DNA of 64,000 nucleotides from SpSt-333 sp964371615 (GCA_964371615.1 CAYJMS010000005.1:1-64000); one strand, 5' to 3'. Numbered from the stretch's first letter, positions 6,779 to 16,604 are shown. Notes: generated by a model not told the origin, from the letters alone. Program-made: numbers and translations.

Positions 6779-9700
6779 ATGAAACTATCTTTTACTACTC
6801 CGACGAAATCATTAAACAAGGCATACTTAAAACAAGCCCTGCAACGGCAGCAGATTGAATTGTTCAAATCTAATCTTGAAACACTTTTCACCCGGTTAAA
6901 TGAGAATGAAAGTGAAGAGCATCTGAAAAACATCGTTTCGGACTTCCTTAAAGAGACATATTACAAAGACCAGCATTACATCAACACCAAGGATACCAAG
7001 GATCTTGTCATCCATTCCGGTAAATCGCCGTCAGATCCTGTTGCTGTCATTATCGAAGCAAAACGTCCTGGCAACAAGTCAGAGATGATAACGAAAACAG
7101 AGGCGAACGCTAAGGCGCTGCATGAATTAATCCTGTATTATTTGAGGGAGAGCATAGACGCAAATAATTCACAAGTAAAACATCTAATCATAACGAACAT
7201 CTGGGAGTGGTTCGTATTCGATGCAGTATGGTTTGAAAAAAATGTGTATCGCAATATCAAATTGAAAAAGGAATACGAAGAATATAAACTTAGCGGACAT
7301 GACACCAAGTATTTTTATGAAAGGATTGCATCTAAGTTTCTTGATTCGTTGAAAGAACCAATACAATGCACCTATCTCAACTTAAAAGAATTTGAAAGCG
7401 TTATCAGAAATTATGACAAGAAGGATGACTCTTCTCTTATCGGACTTTACAAAATACTTTCTCCTGAACATTTACTAAAGAAAGCGTTTGAGAATGACAG
7501 TAATACGCTCAACAAGGAATTTTACAACGAGCTACTTCATATTATAGGTTTGATTGAAAGTAAAGAGGGAAGCAAAAAGATCATTGGGAGGAAGTCGGAA
7601 TCGGATCGGGACGCCGGTTCATTGCTTGAAAATACAATAAACATCTTTACAGTGAGAGACAGGCTAAAGAAGATCGATAATGTCAGCCAATACGGTGATT
7701 CGGAAGAGGAGCAGTTGTTCAGTGTTGCACTGGAATTGTGTATAGTATGGTTGAACAGGATCCTTTTCCTGAAACTGCTCGAAGGTCAATTAGTAAAATA
7801 TCACAGGGGCGATACGTCGCATTCGTTTTTGAATGTGAAGCGCATTGGCGATTTTGATGAACTGAACGAACTCTTTTTTGAAGTGCTCGCCGTTCCTGTT
7901 GCCGAAAGAACCAAATCAGCGAAAGAGAAATTCGGCGAACTGCCTTATCTCAACAGTTCTCTTTTTGAAGAAACTACTCTTGAATCCGATGCTATCCTGA
8001 TTTCTGCGCTAAAGGGCCGGGAAGAAATTCCGCTCTATTCTCACACCGTGCTGAAAGATACTAAGGGGAAGCGGCTCAACGGAAAAAAGAAAACACTTCA
8101 ATATCTATTTGAGTTTTTGGATGCGTACGATTTTGCCAGCGATAGCAGCGAAGTAATACAGGAAGAAAACAAAAACATCATCAACGCTTCCGTTCTCGGT
8201 CTGATCTTTGAAAAGATTAACGGTTACAAAGATGGCTCATACTTTACTCCCGGTTTTATTACGATGTATATGTGCCGTGAAACAATCCGCAAGGCGGTTA
8301 TACAGAAATTCAAAGAAGCGAAATTCTCCGACATTAAAGACTCGCTAACATTCGATGATCTAAACGATAAGATTGATCATACCGACAAAACGCAGCGTGA
8401 AAAAGCGAATGAAATTATCAACTCTCTCAAAATATGCGATCCTGCCGTCGGTTCGGGGCACTTTCTTGTCTCTGCGCTGAATGAGATTATCGCCATAAAA
8501 AGCGAACTGCAAATTCTTTCGTACTGCGACGGCTCGCGCGTAAAGGGATGGAAAGTTGTTATCGAGAACGATGAACTGATTATTACTAACGAAGAAGATG
8601 ATTTGCTCTTTGAATACCGCGTGAATACTAACGGCAAACCGATAGACGGCTTGCAAAAATTGCAGGAAGCACTCTTCCATGAAAAGCAGACGCTTATTGA
8701 GAACTGCCTGTTCGGCGTGGATATCAATCCCAAGTCTGTAATGATATGCCGACTGCGTTTGTGGATTGAACTGTTGAAGAACGCCTACTACACCGAGAAA
8801 AGCAAATACAAACATCTCGAAACGCTTCCGAATATTGACATTAACATTAAATGCGGAAATTCGCTGATAAGCCGGTACGATGTTACGGCAGATTTAAGCG
8901 AAGTTTTCAAAAAAGATACTAATCTACTTGGCCAATATAGTATTGCTGTTTCATCGTACAAAAACAGTACCTCAAAAGAGAAAAAAAGCGATTTGCAAAA
9001 TTTTATTACTGGTGTGAAAGAAAAAATTAACTCATTTTTCTCTCAACACGATCCGTTAAATGCGAAATTAAGTAAACTCAAGGGGCAACTTATTCTGGTT
9101 GAAAACAAAGCGGCGATGGGAAACCTTTTTGAAAAACTTACCGAGAAAGACATTGAAACGGATGTCAAGAAACTTAAGACACAGATTGAAAGAATAGAAC
9201 ATGAAATTGAAGTAGCAAAAAACAATAAATTATATAAAAATGCTTTTGAGTGGCGGTTTGAATTTCCCGAAGTTCTAGATGTGAATGGAAAATTTGTCGG
9301 GTTTGATGTCGTTATTGGAAACCCACCTTACATTGGGATTGAAGATATTGATTGGAACTTCAGAAGATTTTATGAAACGATTTATAAAACTGCTATCGGG
9401 AGATTCGATTTATATTCATTGTTTATAGAAAAGTCAGTTCAAATTAAAAACTCTTCAAGCACTTTTTCCTTTATAGTTCCAGGAAAGTTTTTAAATAATA
9501 AGCAGTTTGCTTTTGCTCGTAAAATTCTCTGTGATAATCACAGTGTTACAGTTGCCAAGATTGACGATAAAGTTTTTGATGAAGCGCAGGTAAATAGCGT
9601 TATAGTAGAGAATTATATACCAGGCAAACAAGAAAAATCAACATATAAAGCATTTAATATTACAAGCCAGTCTTTGCAACTGATTTCTGAAACAGAAGTT

Positions 9701-10459
9701 GAAACAATCCTCCAAGACAAAGAAGCAATATTTCGGTTAGAAATTAACATAGCGTTCGATAAGTTGGTCGCAAAGATTGAAAAGGATACTTTGCGAATAC
9801 AGGAAATTGGCGATGTAAAAGATGGAATTGTTGCAGGCGTTATTAAAGACATCCTTTTCATTAAGAAGAAATTAGATAAGCATAGCAAGAAACTTTATTT
9901 TGGGAAACATCTCTCAAAATATCACCTTGCTGATACAAATATTTGGATCAACTACAAGCCCGTTGAAATGATGAAAATAGAAACAAAACGACAAGGTGAG
10001 AAAAGAACGGGTTTATGGATGAGAGATAAAAAGATATTTGAAAGAGAAAAAATTCTCACACGATTTGTCGCAAAAGAAATCATAGCGGCTTATGATATTG
10101 AAAATAGGTATTACGAACATACTTTGCACAGCACTCATATCAATGACAAGCGATTTAATATTAAATATGTATTAGGATTGTTTAATTCTAAATTGTTTAG
10201 ATTTTATTACCAAAAAACCAACTCACAGGGTGGTGATATATTCCCACAGGTTAGAATATCATCAGTAGAGAATTTACCAATCAAACTCGCCAATAAGAAG
10301 ACACAAGACGACATTGAAAAACTTGTTGATAAAATATTAGAGAAAAAACAAAAAATCCCCGAAGCTGATACGAGCGATTTAGAAAAACAAATAGATGAAA
10401 TGGTGTACGAGATTTACGGTTTGACAGGGGAAGAGATAAAGATTATAGAGAGGAAATGA
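6779..10459 (+). CDS. Eco57I-like restriction enzyme with fused N6-adenine methylase
   Basis: A 1226-residue type IIG-like protein. An N-terminal region resembling DUF7149-type domains is followed by a PD-(D/E)XK-like endonuclease motif (SPSDPVAVIIEAKRPGN, about residues 80-96). Next come a long helical linker, methylase motif I (CDPAVGSGHFL, about 557-567), the FGVDINP acidic step, and the adenine-methylase motif IV NPPY (about 848-851). A C-terminal target-recognition region starts with VKDGIVAGV. Such single-chain enzymes both methylate and cut. It heads a run with SIR2 (31 bp gap) and HerA (19 bp gap) genes, suggesting one operon. A TRD-type C-terminus and full motifs suggest the gene is intact. 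Confidence 0.9.
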   Translation: MKLSFTTPTKSLNKAYLKQALQRQQIELFKSNLETLFTRLNENESEEHLKNIVSDFLKETYYKDQHYINTKDTKDLVIHSGKSPSDPVAVIIEAKRPGNKSEMITKTEANAKALHELILYYLRESIDANNSQVKHLIITNIWEWFVFDAVWFEKNVYRNIKLKKEYEEYKLSGHDTKYFYERIASKFLDSLKEPIQCTYLNLKEFESVIRNYDKKDDSSLIGLYKILSPEHLLKKAFENDSNTLNKEFYNELLHIIGLIESKEGSKKIIGRKSESDRDAGSLLENTINIFTVRDRLKKIDNVSQYGDSEEEQLFSVALELCIVWLNRILFLKLLEGQLVKYHRGDTSHSFLNVKRIGDFDELNELFFEVLAVPVAERTKSAKEKFGELPYLNSSLFEETTLESDAILISALKGREEIPLYSHTVLKDTKGKRLNGKKKTLQYLFEFLDAYDFASDSSEVIQEENKNIINASVLGLIFEKINGYKDGSYFTPGFITMYMCRETIRKAVIQKFKEAKFSDIKDSLTFDDLNDKIDHTDKTQREKANEIINSLKICDPAVGSGHFLVSALNEIIAIKSELQILSYCDGSRVKGWKVVIENDELIITNEEDDLLFEYRVNTNGKPIDGLQKLQEALFHEKQTLIENCLFGVDINPKSVMICRLRLWIELLKNAYYTEKSKYKHLETLPNIDINIKCGNSLISRYDVTADLSEVFKKDTNLLGQYSIAVSSYKNSTSKEKKSDLQNFITGVKEKINSFFSQHDPLNAKLSKLKGQLILVENKAAMGNLFEKLTEKDIETDVKKLKTQIERIEHEIEVAKNNKLYKNAFEWRFEFPEVLDVNGKFVGFDVVIGNPPYIGIEDIDWNFRRFYETIYKTAIGRFDLYSLFIEKSVQIKNSSSTFSFIVPGKFLNNKQFAFARKILCDNHSVTVAKIDDKVFDEAQVNSVIVENYIPGKQEKSTYKAFNITSQSLQLISETEVETILQDKEAIFRLEINIAFDKLVAKIEKDTLRIQEIGDVKDGIVAGVIKDILFIKKKLDKHSKKLYFGKHLSKYHLADTNIWINYKPVEMMKIETKRQGEKRTGLWMRDKKIFEREKILTRFVAKEIIAAYDIENRYYEHTLHSTHINDKRFNIKYVLGLFNSKLFRFYYQKTNSQGGDIFPQVRISSVENLPIKLANKKTQDDIEKLVDKILEKKQKIPEADTSDLEKQIDEMVYEIYGLTGEEIKIIERK

Positions 10460-10489
10460 TTACTAATCGATCACTAAGGAGATTAATCT

Positions 10490-11737
10490 ATGGCTCTAAT
10501 AAATATTGATTGGAAAAAGAAAAACATACTTAAAATAGGCAATGAAGTATTATACTATTCCGATAGTGACAAGACCGATTGGAGAAAGAAGATTGAACCA
10601 TGGCTTACCGCCGTTTTTCAAAGTGAACATTTGTCCTTACTGTTAGGAAGTGGATTTACTTTAGCGATCAATAACATTGCAAAGGTCAAAGCGCAAGGAA
10701 TGGGAAGAATTAAATTTAAAAGTTTTGCAAAGGAAATTGATAAATGGTCAATTGAATCAGCAAAACAAATGGAAAGAGGGGTCCCAAATTTTGAGGATGA
10801 TATTCGGTCTGCTTTAGAATTAATGCAAGGGTTATTAATTCAAGGAAAGAAGAAACAATCCGACAGTTTATCGAAGGAAATAAATCAACACTTAACAATC
10901 TTAATAAAAAATGTCCTAAAAGCTGAATATGACTTTCTGCAAAAGGATGACTTAAAAGCAATAGGAATTTTAAAATCATTCCTTATTAGTTTTGGAAGTC
11001 GGACTGCAACGAGAGAAAGACTTCAAATATTTACAACAAATTATGATAGATATATTGAATACGGTTGCGACCTTTCAGTCATTTACTTATTGGATAGATT
11101 CATTGGAAAGATCCTTCCAACGTTTAGAGCTTCAAAAATTGAATTGGATTATCATTATAACCCACCTGGCATAAGAGGTGAACCACGTTATGTAGAAGGT
11201 GTGGCAAAGTTGACAAAATTACATGGCTCTATTGATTGGAAGTTTGAACAGAATCAAATAACAAAATCTCATTTACCTTTTGGAGCAGAAGAGACCCACC
11301 CAGCAATTCCTAAAAATTCAACATCTTCTGCTGTGATTTATCCAAATTCTTCTAAAGGAATTGAAACAATTTATTATCCATATTCCGAATTGTTCAGAGA
11401 TTTTGCATCAGCAAGTTGTCGTCCAAATTCTTCAATTGTGACTTATGGATATGGTTTTGGTGATTCACATATAAATAAAATTATTGAGGATATGCTTACA
11501 ATACCTTCAACACATTTGGTAATAATCTCTTATGATTCTGCTGCCCGTAGAATTGAAAAATATCTTAAAAAATGTAATGATGCACAATTTACCTTACTCC
11601 TTGGCGATCATTTTGGTAATATTGAGACTCTTGTAAATAATTATCTACCCAAAGCCGCAATTGATAAAATAAGTGAAAAAATGCACAAGATATTGGAAAA
11701 AAGGGGTGAAGATAAAGAAGGAGAGCTTGGGAAATAA
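10490..11737 (+). CDS. SIR2-like NAD-hydrolase-type defence protein
   Basis: A 415-residue SIR2-domain protein. Visible motifs are the nucleotide-binding LLLGSGFT (about residues 49-56), IFTTNYDRYIEYG (about 180-192), the conserved histidine in KLHGSIDW (about 243-250) and YGYGFGD near the C-terminus. In bacterial defence, SIR2 domains typically degrade NAD+ on infection. The gene has a good ribosome binding site (AAGGAGATTAATCT) and is followed after 18 bases by a HerA/FtsK-type ATPase. The SIR2+HerA pair is an established anti-phage combination, in which the two proteins assemble into a complex. The Eco57I-like gene just upstream is an addition worth noting. Confidence 0.9.
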   Translation: MALINIDWKKKNILKIGNEVLYYSDSDKTDWRKKIEPWLTAVFQSEHLSLLLGSGFTLAINNIAKVKAQGMGRIKFKSFAKEIDKWSIESAKQMERGVPNFEDDIRSALELMQGLLIQGKKKQSDSLSKEINQHLTILIKNVLKAEYDFLQKDDLKAIGILKSFLISFGSRTATRERLQIFTTNYDRYIEYGCDLSVIYLLDRFIGKILPTFRASKIELDYHYNPPGIRGEPRYVEGVAKLTKLHGSIDWKFEQNQITKSHLPFGAEETHPAIPKNSTSSAVIYPNSSKGIETIYYPYSELFRDFASASCRPNSSIVTYGYGFGDSHINKIIEDMLTIPSTHLVIISYDSAARRIEKYLKKCNDAQFTLLLGDHFGNIETLVNNYLPKAAIDKISEKMHKILEKRGEDKEGELGK

Positions 11738-11755
11738 TTATCGAAAGGTAAAAGC

Positions 11756-13984
11756 ATGTTGAATAAAACATTTGATTATGATCGCTTGAGAGATTTGACA
11801 ATTGGAACTGTTGAATCTGTTTCTCCTTCAGAAATAAAAATTCTCCTCGAAATCAACGCTCCCCTTAATACAGCTATTAATAACGGTGTTCCGACGCTGT
11901 TTCCTAAAATCAATGGTTTTCTATTAATTCCAAATGAAAGCGGTGCCTTAGTAGGTATTATCTCTTGGATGGGTGTTGAATACTCACAATATCCCAAACG
12001 TAAAGGTTTTAATGACTTCGATGTAATTGACCTTCCGTATCCATTAAGGAAAATATTTCTTAATCCATTGGGAACATTAAAACAAAAGGAAGACGCTTAT
12101 GAACTTGAAAGGGGGGTATACAGTTTTCCGTCAGTAGGAGATGTTGCCGTAATTCCAACATCTGAACAACTTCGTTCAATTGTTGAAAATAGAGAAAAAG
12201 GCGCAATTGTAAATATTGGTAGTGCACCGTTTGCTGCTAACGCACAAATAAATATCAATCCTGATAAATTATTTGGAAGACACTTAGCTGTTTTGGGAAA
12301 TACCGGAAGCGGAAAATCTTGTTCAGTTGCAGGATTAATTCGCTGGTCATTGGAAGCTGCAAAAGAGATTGTCGATGAAAGAAATAATCAATTACAAGAC
12401 GATCAAAAGAAAAATTTAAATGCAAGGTTTATTATACTTGATCCAAATGGAGAATACTCTAAAGCATTTGACAATATTGACAAACCAGTTAGGAAATACA
12501 AAGTAAAATTAACCGATGAAGGAGCAGAAGAAAACACCAATCAATTAAAAGTACCCGCATGGATGTGGAATAGTCATGAGTGGATTAATTTTTCCCAAGC
12601 TGCACCTGGAGCTCAGCAACCATTGCTCCTTCAATCATTAACCGATTTAAGAAGGGGGGCAAGTGTAGGCGATTCAAATTTGAGAAGAGTAGTTAATTTT
12701 CTAATTACATCAAAGAATTTATTGCAGACATATTTATCAAATCTACCTACCCCAACTAATGCAGCACAGTTTATTGGAATGTGTAAATCACTGGAAAATG
12801 TATTAGAGGATGCTGAATTTTATAAACAGATGATTGAGATAGAAAAACCTGCGCTTGGCGCTTCATTAAATAGTGTGTACTCAAATATTAATGATACATT
12901 GACAAGAAGGAGATGGAGCCCAGGAAGATACAATGCATTTTCTAATCGAGATTTGGAGAATATAAGAATTACTTTCGAACAAATCTTAACAACGCCAAAT
13001 GTTAATAATATTTTAATTGATTCTATTGATCCTGATACACCTCTTTTTTTTAATATTGATCAATTGACAGGATATCTTGAACAAGTAGCCGAAAACATAG
13101 GTGGAAACATTTTACAGTTTGTTCAAATGCTTTCATTAAGAATGAGGTTTCTCATTTCAGATGAAAGGCTCAAAAGTGTAGTTAATCCAGAAAATAATAT
13201 AACGTTAGTCGAATGGTTAAATGACTACATAGGAGAAAATAATGCGGAAAATGGACAAATTTCTGTAATTGATTTATCGTTAATTCCTTCAGATGTTGTT
13301 CATATAATTGTTTCTGTGTTAACGAGATTAACTTTTGAAGCAACCCAGAGATATAGAAGGTTAAATCAAAAAGAACTCCCAACGGTTATAGTTCTTGAAG
13401 AAGCACACACTTTTATTAGAGATCGCAGTTTTGATGAATCAAATAATTCGCAACTTTGCCGAGAGGTATTTGAAAGAGTGGCAAGAGAGGGAAGAAAATT
13501 TGGTTTAAGCATCGTTCTTTCTTCCCAACGACCATCAGAACTTTCTCCTACAGTTCTTTCTCAATGCAACACGTTCTTGTTGCATAGACTTGTAAATGAT
13601 CGAGACCAAGAGCTTGTAAGAAGATTAGTTCCAGATAATATCGGAGGTCTTTTAAATGAGTTACCTGTGCTGCCCACTCAAAAGGCGATATTGTTAGGCT
13701 GGGCATCGCCGATACCAACACTTGTTGAACTTAGAGAGCTTGCAATTGAACATAGACCGCGATCTAACGATCCAAAATTTTTAGATGTTTGGACAGGTGT
13801 TGAAGAAAGAACCATTGATTGGGATGCAATTGCAAAAGAATGGCAAGGTGAAAGTGTGGTAGAACCTTTTGTTATTGAAGAACAAAATATCGGTGAGGAG
13901 GTGGAACCAAGTGTTGATACTCAAGAAGGAAACCCTCAACAAGAAGGCGGCGAACCAACGCAAAATGACGATTTACCATTTTGA
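11756..13984 (+). CDS. HerA/VirB4-type ATPase (DUF87), partner of SIR2
   Basis: A 742-residue HerA-family ATPase. The N-terminal HAS-barrel-like region (1-130) precedes Walker A LAVLGNTGSGKSCSVAGL (about 176-193), Walker B with VIVLEEAHTF (about 546), and the C-terminal motor segment SSQRPSELSPTVLSQC. An acidic, Gln- and Pro-rich tail ends in DDLPF, reminiscent of the SSB acidic tip. Hexameric HerA rings translocate or bind DNA. In SIR2-HerA systems HerA scaffolds and activates the SIR2 NADase. It is read in the same operon as the SIR2 and probably the restriction-methylase genes. Confidence 0.9.
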   Translation: MLNKTFDYDRLRDLTIGTVESVSPSEIKILLEINAPLNTAINNGVPTLFPKINGFLLIPNESGALVGIISWMGVEYSQYPKRKGFNDFDVIDLPYPLRKIFLNPLGTLKQKEDAYELERGVYSFPSVGDVAVIPTSEQLRSIVENREKGAIVNIGSAPFAANAQININPDKLFGRHLAVLGNTGSGKSCSVAGLIRWSLEAAKEIVDERNNQLQDDQKKNLNARFIILDPNGEYSKAFDNIDKPVRKYKVKLTDEGAEENTNQLKVPAWMWNSHEWINFSQAAPGAQQPLLLQSLTDLRRGASVGDSNLRRVVNFLITSKNLLQTYLSNLPTPTNAAQFIGMCKSLENVLEDAEFYKQMIEIEKPALGASLNSVYSNINDTLTRRRWSPGRYNAFSNRDLENIRITFEQILTTPNVNNILIDSIDPDTPLFFNIDQLTGYLEQVAENIGGNILQFVQMLSLRMRFLISDERLKSVVNPENNITLVEWLNDYIGENNAENGQISVIDLSLIPSDVVHIIVSVLTRLTFEATQRYRRLNQKELPTVIVLEEAHTFIRDRSFDESNNSQLCREVFERVAREGRKFGLSIVLSSQRPSELSPTVLSQCNTFLLHRLVNDRDQELVRRLVPDNIGGLLNELPVLPTQKAILLGWASPIPTLVELRELAIEHRPRSNDPKFLDVWTGVEERTIDWDAIAKEWQGESVVEPFVIEEQNIGEEVEPSVDTQEGNPQQEGGEPTQNDDLPF

Positions 13985-14011
13985 TTCTTAGTAAAGAAAG
14001 GAATTATTTAT

Positions 14012-14464
14012 TTGAGTAAAATTAGATTTTCATTTTTACTTTTTATTATTATCTGCTCTGGGTGCAGCGTTAAATTAGTCTCCGATTACGACCAAACCAC
14101 CGCCGATGAACTTATCCGCATTGCAAAAAAAGTGGATATGTTTTACGGTAATCTATCCGAACTGTCCGAATCGGAAAGAGAATACAGAAAATTCTCCAAA
14201 GATTATATCGATATTGAATCTGACATCCGCTCGTTGGTGATAAGAAACAAAATGCGTCCGTTAAACGAAGAATCAATTAAAATATCGGAAACAATCCTTG
14301 GTGAATTTATGAAGTATAGAAAAAAGCATAAGGATGAAAATCTCTACAAGAACACGCTTATTACATTGCACAGAAACCGGCTTCTCCGGTTATTTACAGC
14401 AATGTCCGTTGCAGAACAGGCAAAACAAATAAACAGAGAGGGAGAAAATGGCTCTTCCAATTGA
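14012..14464 (+). CDS. Small lipoprotein, helical
   Basis: A 150-residue product starting at TTG with GAAAGGAA upstream. A lipoprotein signal (FSFLLFIIICSGC, lipobox Cys at residue 18) is followed by an acidic, helical body (LSELSESEREYRKF, then ESIKISETILGEFMKYRKK). I do not recognise the family. It starts 27 bases after the HerA gene and overlaps the next gene by 17 bases, so it is probably co-transcribed. Its export contrasts with the cytoplasmic defence proteins upstream. Confidence 0.75.
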   Translation: MSKIRFSFLLFIIICSGCSVKLVSDYDQTTADELIRIAKKVDMFYGNLSELSESEREYRKFSKDYIDIESDIRSLVIRNKMRPLNEESIKISETILGEFMKYRKKHKDENLYKNTLITLHRNRLLRLFTAMSVAEQAKQINREGENGSSN

Positions 14465-14765
14465 TACAATCGTTGAAGATATGGTTGCTTCAATCAGCGG
14501 GCAGGTGCAAGGTGACATAAAAGTAATTAAAAACTACTTTTTGCAAATACTCCAAGAACAAAACGAAGCGTTGGATACAATCGTTGAGGGCTTTGAGAAC
14601 GGAGATTTAACGGAGCAAGAAGTGATAGAAGAATTGAAAAGCGAAAAGAAAACGTTGGGAGCGCAACTTCTCGCCATTCAAGTGATGAATAAAGCAATGG
14701 CGCAAAAGGTGGCGAACGCGGCTGTGAATTCAGTGCTTAAGGTGTTAAATATTATTGTTCATTAA
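14448..14765 (+). CDS. Small helical protein, lipoprotein partner
   Basis: A 105-residue, almost entirely helical protein of unknown family with heptad-like stretches (IVEDMVASISGQVQGDIKV, then EVIEELKSEKKTLGAQLL). Its start overlaps the lipoprotein gene (ATGGCTCTTCC within the previous reading frame; GAGGGAG upstream as ribosome binding site), which indicates translational coupling. No membrane segment or catalytic motif is visible. The pair with the lipoprotein could be a small membrane-anchored complex. Function unknown. Confidence 0.7.
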   Translation: MALPIDTIVEDMVASISGQVQGDIKVIKNYFLQILQEQNEALDTIVEGFENGDLTEQEVIEELKSEKKTLGAQLLAIQVMNKAMAQKVANAAVNSVLKVLNIIVH

Positions 14766-14792
14766 TCAATCATTTTTATAAAGGGAAATAGT

Positions 14793-15008
14793 ATGATAAA
14801 AAAGCGCACCTTCCTGATTGCAAATGCAGTTAAAATTGGATTGAAAGAGCCACAAGGAATTTATAACAAGGATCTACAAATAAATGTTTTGTCAATAAGC
14901 AGCAGTACACCGTTAGTGTTGGCGGGTGGAGACATTCAAACTCATTCAAAAACCATGGCTGCTCCTGGTGATGATGATCCTGATCCGGAACGTAATTCAT
15001 GTTATTGA
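14793..15008 (+). CDS. Putative graspetide (omega-ester peptide) precursor
   Basis: A 71-residue peptide lying directly before, and overlapping by 10 bp, an ATP-grasp ligase gene. The N-terminal half (KKRTFLIANAVKIGLKEPQ) reads as a leader. The C-terminal part holds a Ser/Thr-rich stretch (SISSSTPLVLAGG), THSKTMAAPG, and then an acidic cluster GDDDPDPER before NSCY. Graspetide precursors combine hydroxyl or Lys donors with nearby Asp/Glu acceptors, which the ATP-grasp enzyme joins by ester or amide bonds, so Thr/Ser/Lys of THSKT and the D/E cluster are candidate ring partners. The exact core and linkages cannot be told from sequence. AAGGGAA precedes ATG 14793. Confidence 0.65.
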   Translation: MIKKRTFLIANAVKIGLKEPQGIYNKDLQINVLSISSSTPLVLAGGDIQTHSKTMAAPGDDDPDPERNSCY

Positions 15009-15961
15009 TTGTAACAAATAAACTGGATTTGGCTTCAGATTATTTGATTGTACGTTTGAGAGAACGTGGTATTAAATTCAAGCGGTTAAATACTGAAGAA
15101 ATTGGTGTATCTATCTCAGTCGATATTTTCGTTTCCAACAATTCCGTTGATTTCAAAATCGATTTCCCTGATGGTACGTCACTATTAAGAAGTGCGATTA
15201 CCGGTGTCTACTTCCGGCAACCCATACCACCAGATCTTTCGGATAAAGTTGTAGAAGAAGAGTTAGAATTTGCCAATGCAGAAATCTTAGAAGTTCTTAG
15301 ATCATTATGGAGATTGCTTCCAGAGGAATTGTGGCTAAATCATCCGAAAAAAATTTGGGCCGCTTCAAATAAGATAGAGCAACTTACTTTGGCTGCTTCA
15401 ATAGGGTTAAAAATACCAAATACATTAATTTCATCAAATCGTTCAAGCATCTCAAAATTTTCTAAACAAGAAAAGACTGGGCTGATAGCAAAAGCAATAA
15501 GACACGGATTTCTTACCAATGAGGAATCACTGTTTCTTGCAGGAACACAGCGGCTTCCAATTGATTTTATTGACACGGTGGATGATTATGCATCCATTCC
15601 AATGATGTTCCAAGAAGAAATTCAGAGAGAATGTGATCTCCGAGTTGTTGTTGTGGATGACAAGGTGTTCCCGACATCGATTGTTTTTGATGATCACTCA
15701 AAGCATGTAGATTGGCGTATTTTAGATTTATTAGGTCAAACATTGAAATATAGTAAAACGACACTATCGCATGAAGTTGAAGAAAAATGTAAATTCGTTG
15801 TCCGCACGTTTGGCCTTCGTTATTCTTCAATTGACATGATTAAAGATATCTCTGGTAATTACTACTTTCTTGAACTTAACCCGAATGGACAGTGGGGCTG
15901 GATTGAGCAATCGACGGAATATCCAATTAGGGATGCAATTATCGATTCATTGAACAGGTGA
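14999..15961 (+). CDS. ATP-grasp peptide ligase (graspetide maturase, RimK/MvdD-like)
   Basis: A 320-residue ATP-grasp enzyme. It has a short N-terminal Rossmann-like domain with the sequence VYFRQP, typical of peptide-modifying ATP-grasp ligases, then AASNKIEQLTLAASIGLKIP, the ATP-binding Lys in GLIAKAI, the acidic EEIQRECDLRV step, and a C-terminal metal/ATP site FLELNPNGQW. FLELNPNGQW is diagnostic for the MvdC/MvdD-like ligases that build microviridin-type and other graspetide rings. It overlaps the precursor-peptide gene and is followed after 7 bases by a membrane-protein gene, giving a three-gene cassette. Confidence 0.88.
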   Translation: MLLIVTNKLDLASDYLIVRLRERGIKFKRLNTEEIGVSISVDIFVSNNSVDFKIDFPDGTSLLRSAITGVYFRQPIPPDLSDKVVEEELEFANAEILEVLRSLWRLLPEELWLNHPKKIWAASNKIEQLTLAASIGLKIPNTLISSNRSSISKFSKQEKTGLIAKAIRHGFLTNEESLFLAGTQRLPIDFIDTVDDYASIPMMFQEEIQRECDLRVVVVDDKVFPTSIVFDDHSKHVDWRILDLLGQTLKYSKTTLSHEVEEKCKFVVRTFGLRYSSIDMIKDISGNYYFLELNPNGQWGWIEQSTEYPIRDAIIDSLNR

Positions 15962-15968
15962 GAATAAA

Positions 15969-16604
15969 TTGGATATTTCGGTTATAAAAGAAAAGATTAA
16001 TTCAAACGATGTTAACGTTTTAAAACAATCCCTTGAATATGTCAATCAACGTCTAACACTTGAACGATCACGGAGCGACAGAGCAGAAACCCGTTCCTCC
16101 TCTTTACTTTCAGTATCGGGTATTCTTTCTGGTTTAGTAGTATTTTTTATGGATTCTTTTTTTGATGGGAAAATAGCACAGAATGATTGGGGAACTATTT
16201 ATTTTCTTTCTTCAGTTTTTATGTTGTCCAAATCTCTTTACTATTCGGTGAGATCATTATGGGTATATAAAAGTTATGAATTAATGATTGATTCATCATT
16301 TGATTTTCAATCATTAAATGAAATCGAGAGTATTCGGGAAGAAATTGCCGGGAAAATATGGGAATATTATCAATTGTTACCTATTTCTAATAAGAGATTA
16401 TTTTTTCTGAATCGTTCACAGCGCAATTTAGTTGGTGCATTAATGATATTGTTATTCTTAACAATTTATTCAATGTATGTTAGCGACTTAGAAATTGGAA
16501 TAAATATTTATTTAACAAAATCATTTGGAGTTGTGTTTATTGCGATGGTATTATTTCTTGATTTAATTTCTGAAAAATATGGAAACCTTTGGACTTCAAA
16601 ATAA
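15969..16604 (+). CDS. Four-helix membrane protein following the graspetide genes
   Basis: A 211-residue protein starting at TTG (AGGTGAG upstream). A cytoplasmic helical N-terminus with LTLERSRSDRAETRSS precedes four predicted membrane segments near residues 48-66, 75-95, 154-172 and 180-198. The charged helix followed by a pair of membrane helices recalls SLATT-type membrane effectors found in defence loci, but the resemblance is only general. In the graspetide cassette it could be an exporter, an immunity protein, or the effector. No ABC or peptidase motif is present. Confidence 0.72.
   Translation: MDISVIKEKINSNDVNVLKQSLEYVNQRLTLERSRSDRAETRSSSLLSVSGILSGLVVFFMDSFFDGKIAQNDWGTIYFLSSVFMLSKSLYYSVRSLWVYKSYELMIDSSFDFQSLNEIESIREEIAGKIWEYYQLLPISNKRLFFLNRSQRNLVGALMILLFLTIYSMYVSDLEIGINIYLTKSFGVVFIAMVLFLDLISEKYGNLWTSK

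Noticed and set aside
8360..8815. Minus-strand frame of 151 codons within the restriction-methylase
   Set aside because: Shadow of a well-supported gene with methylase motifs in the plus strand.
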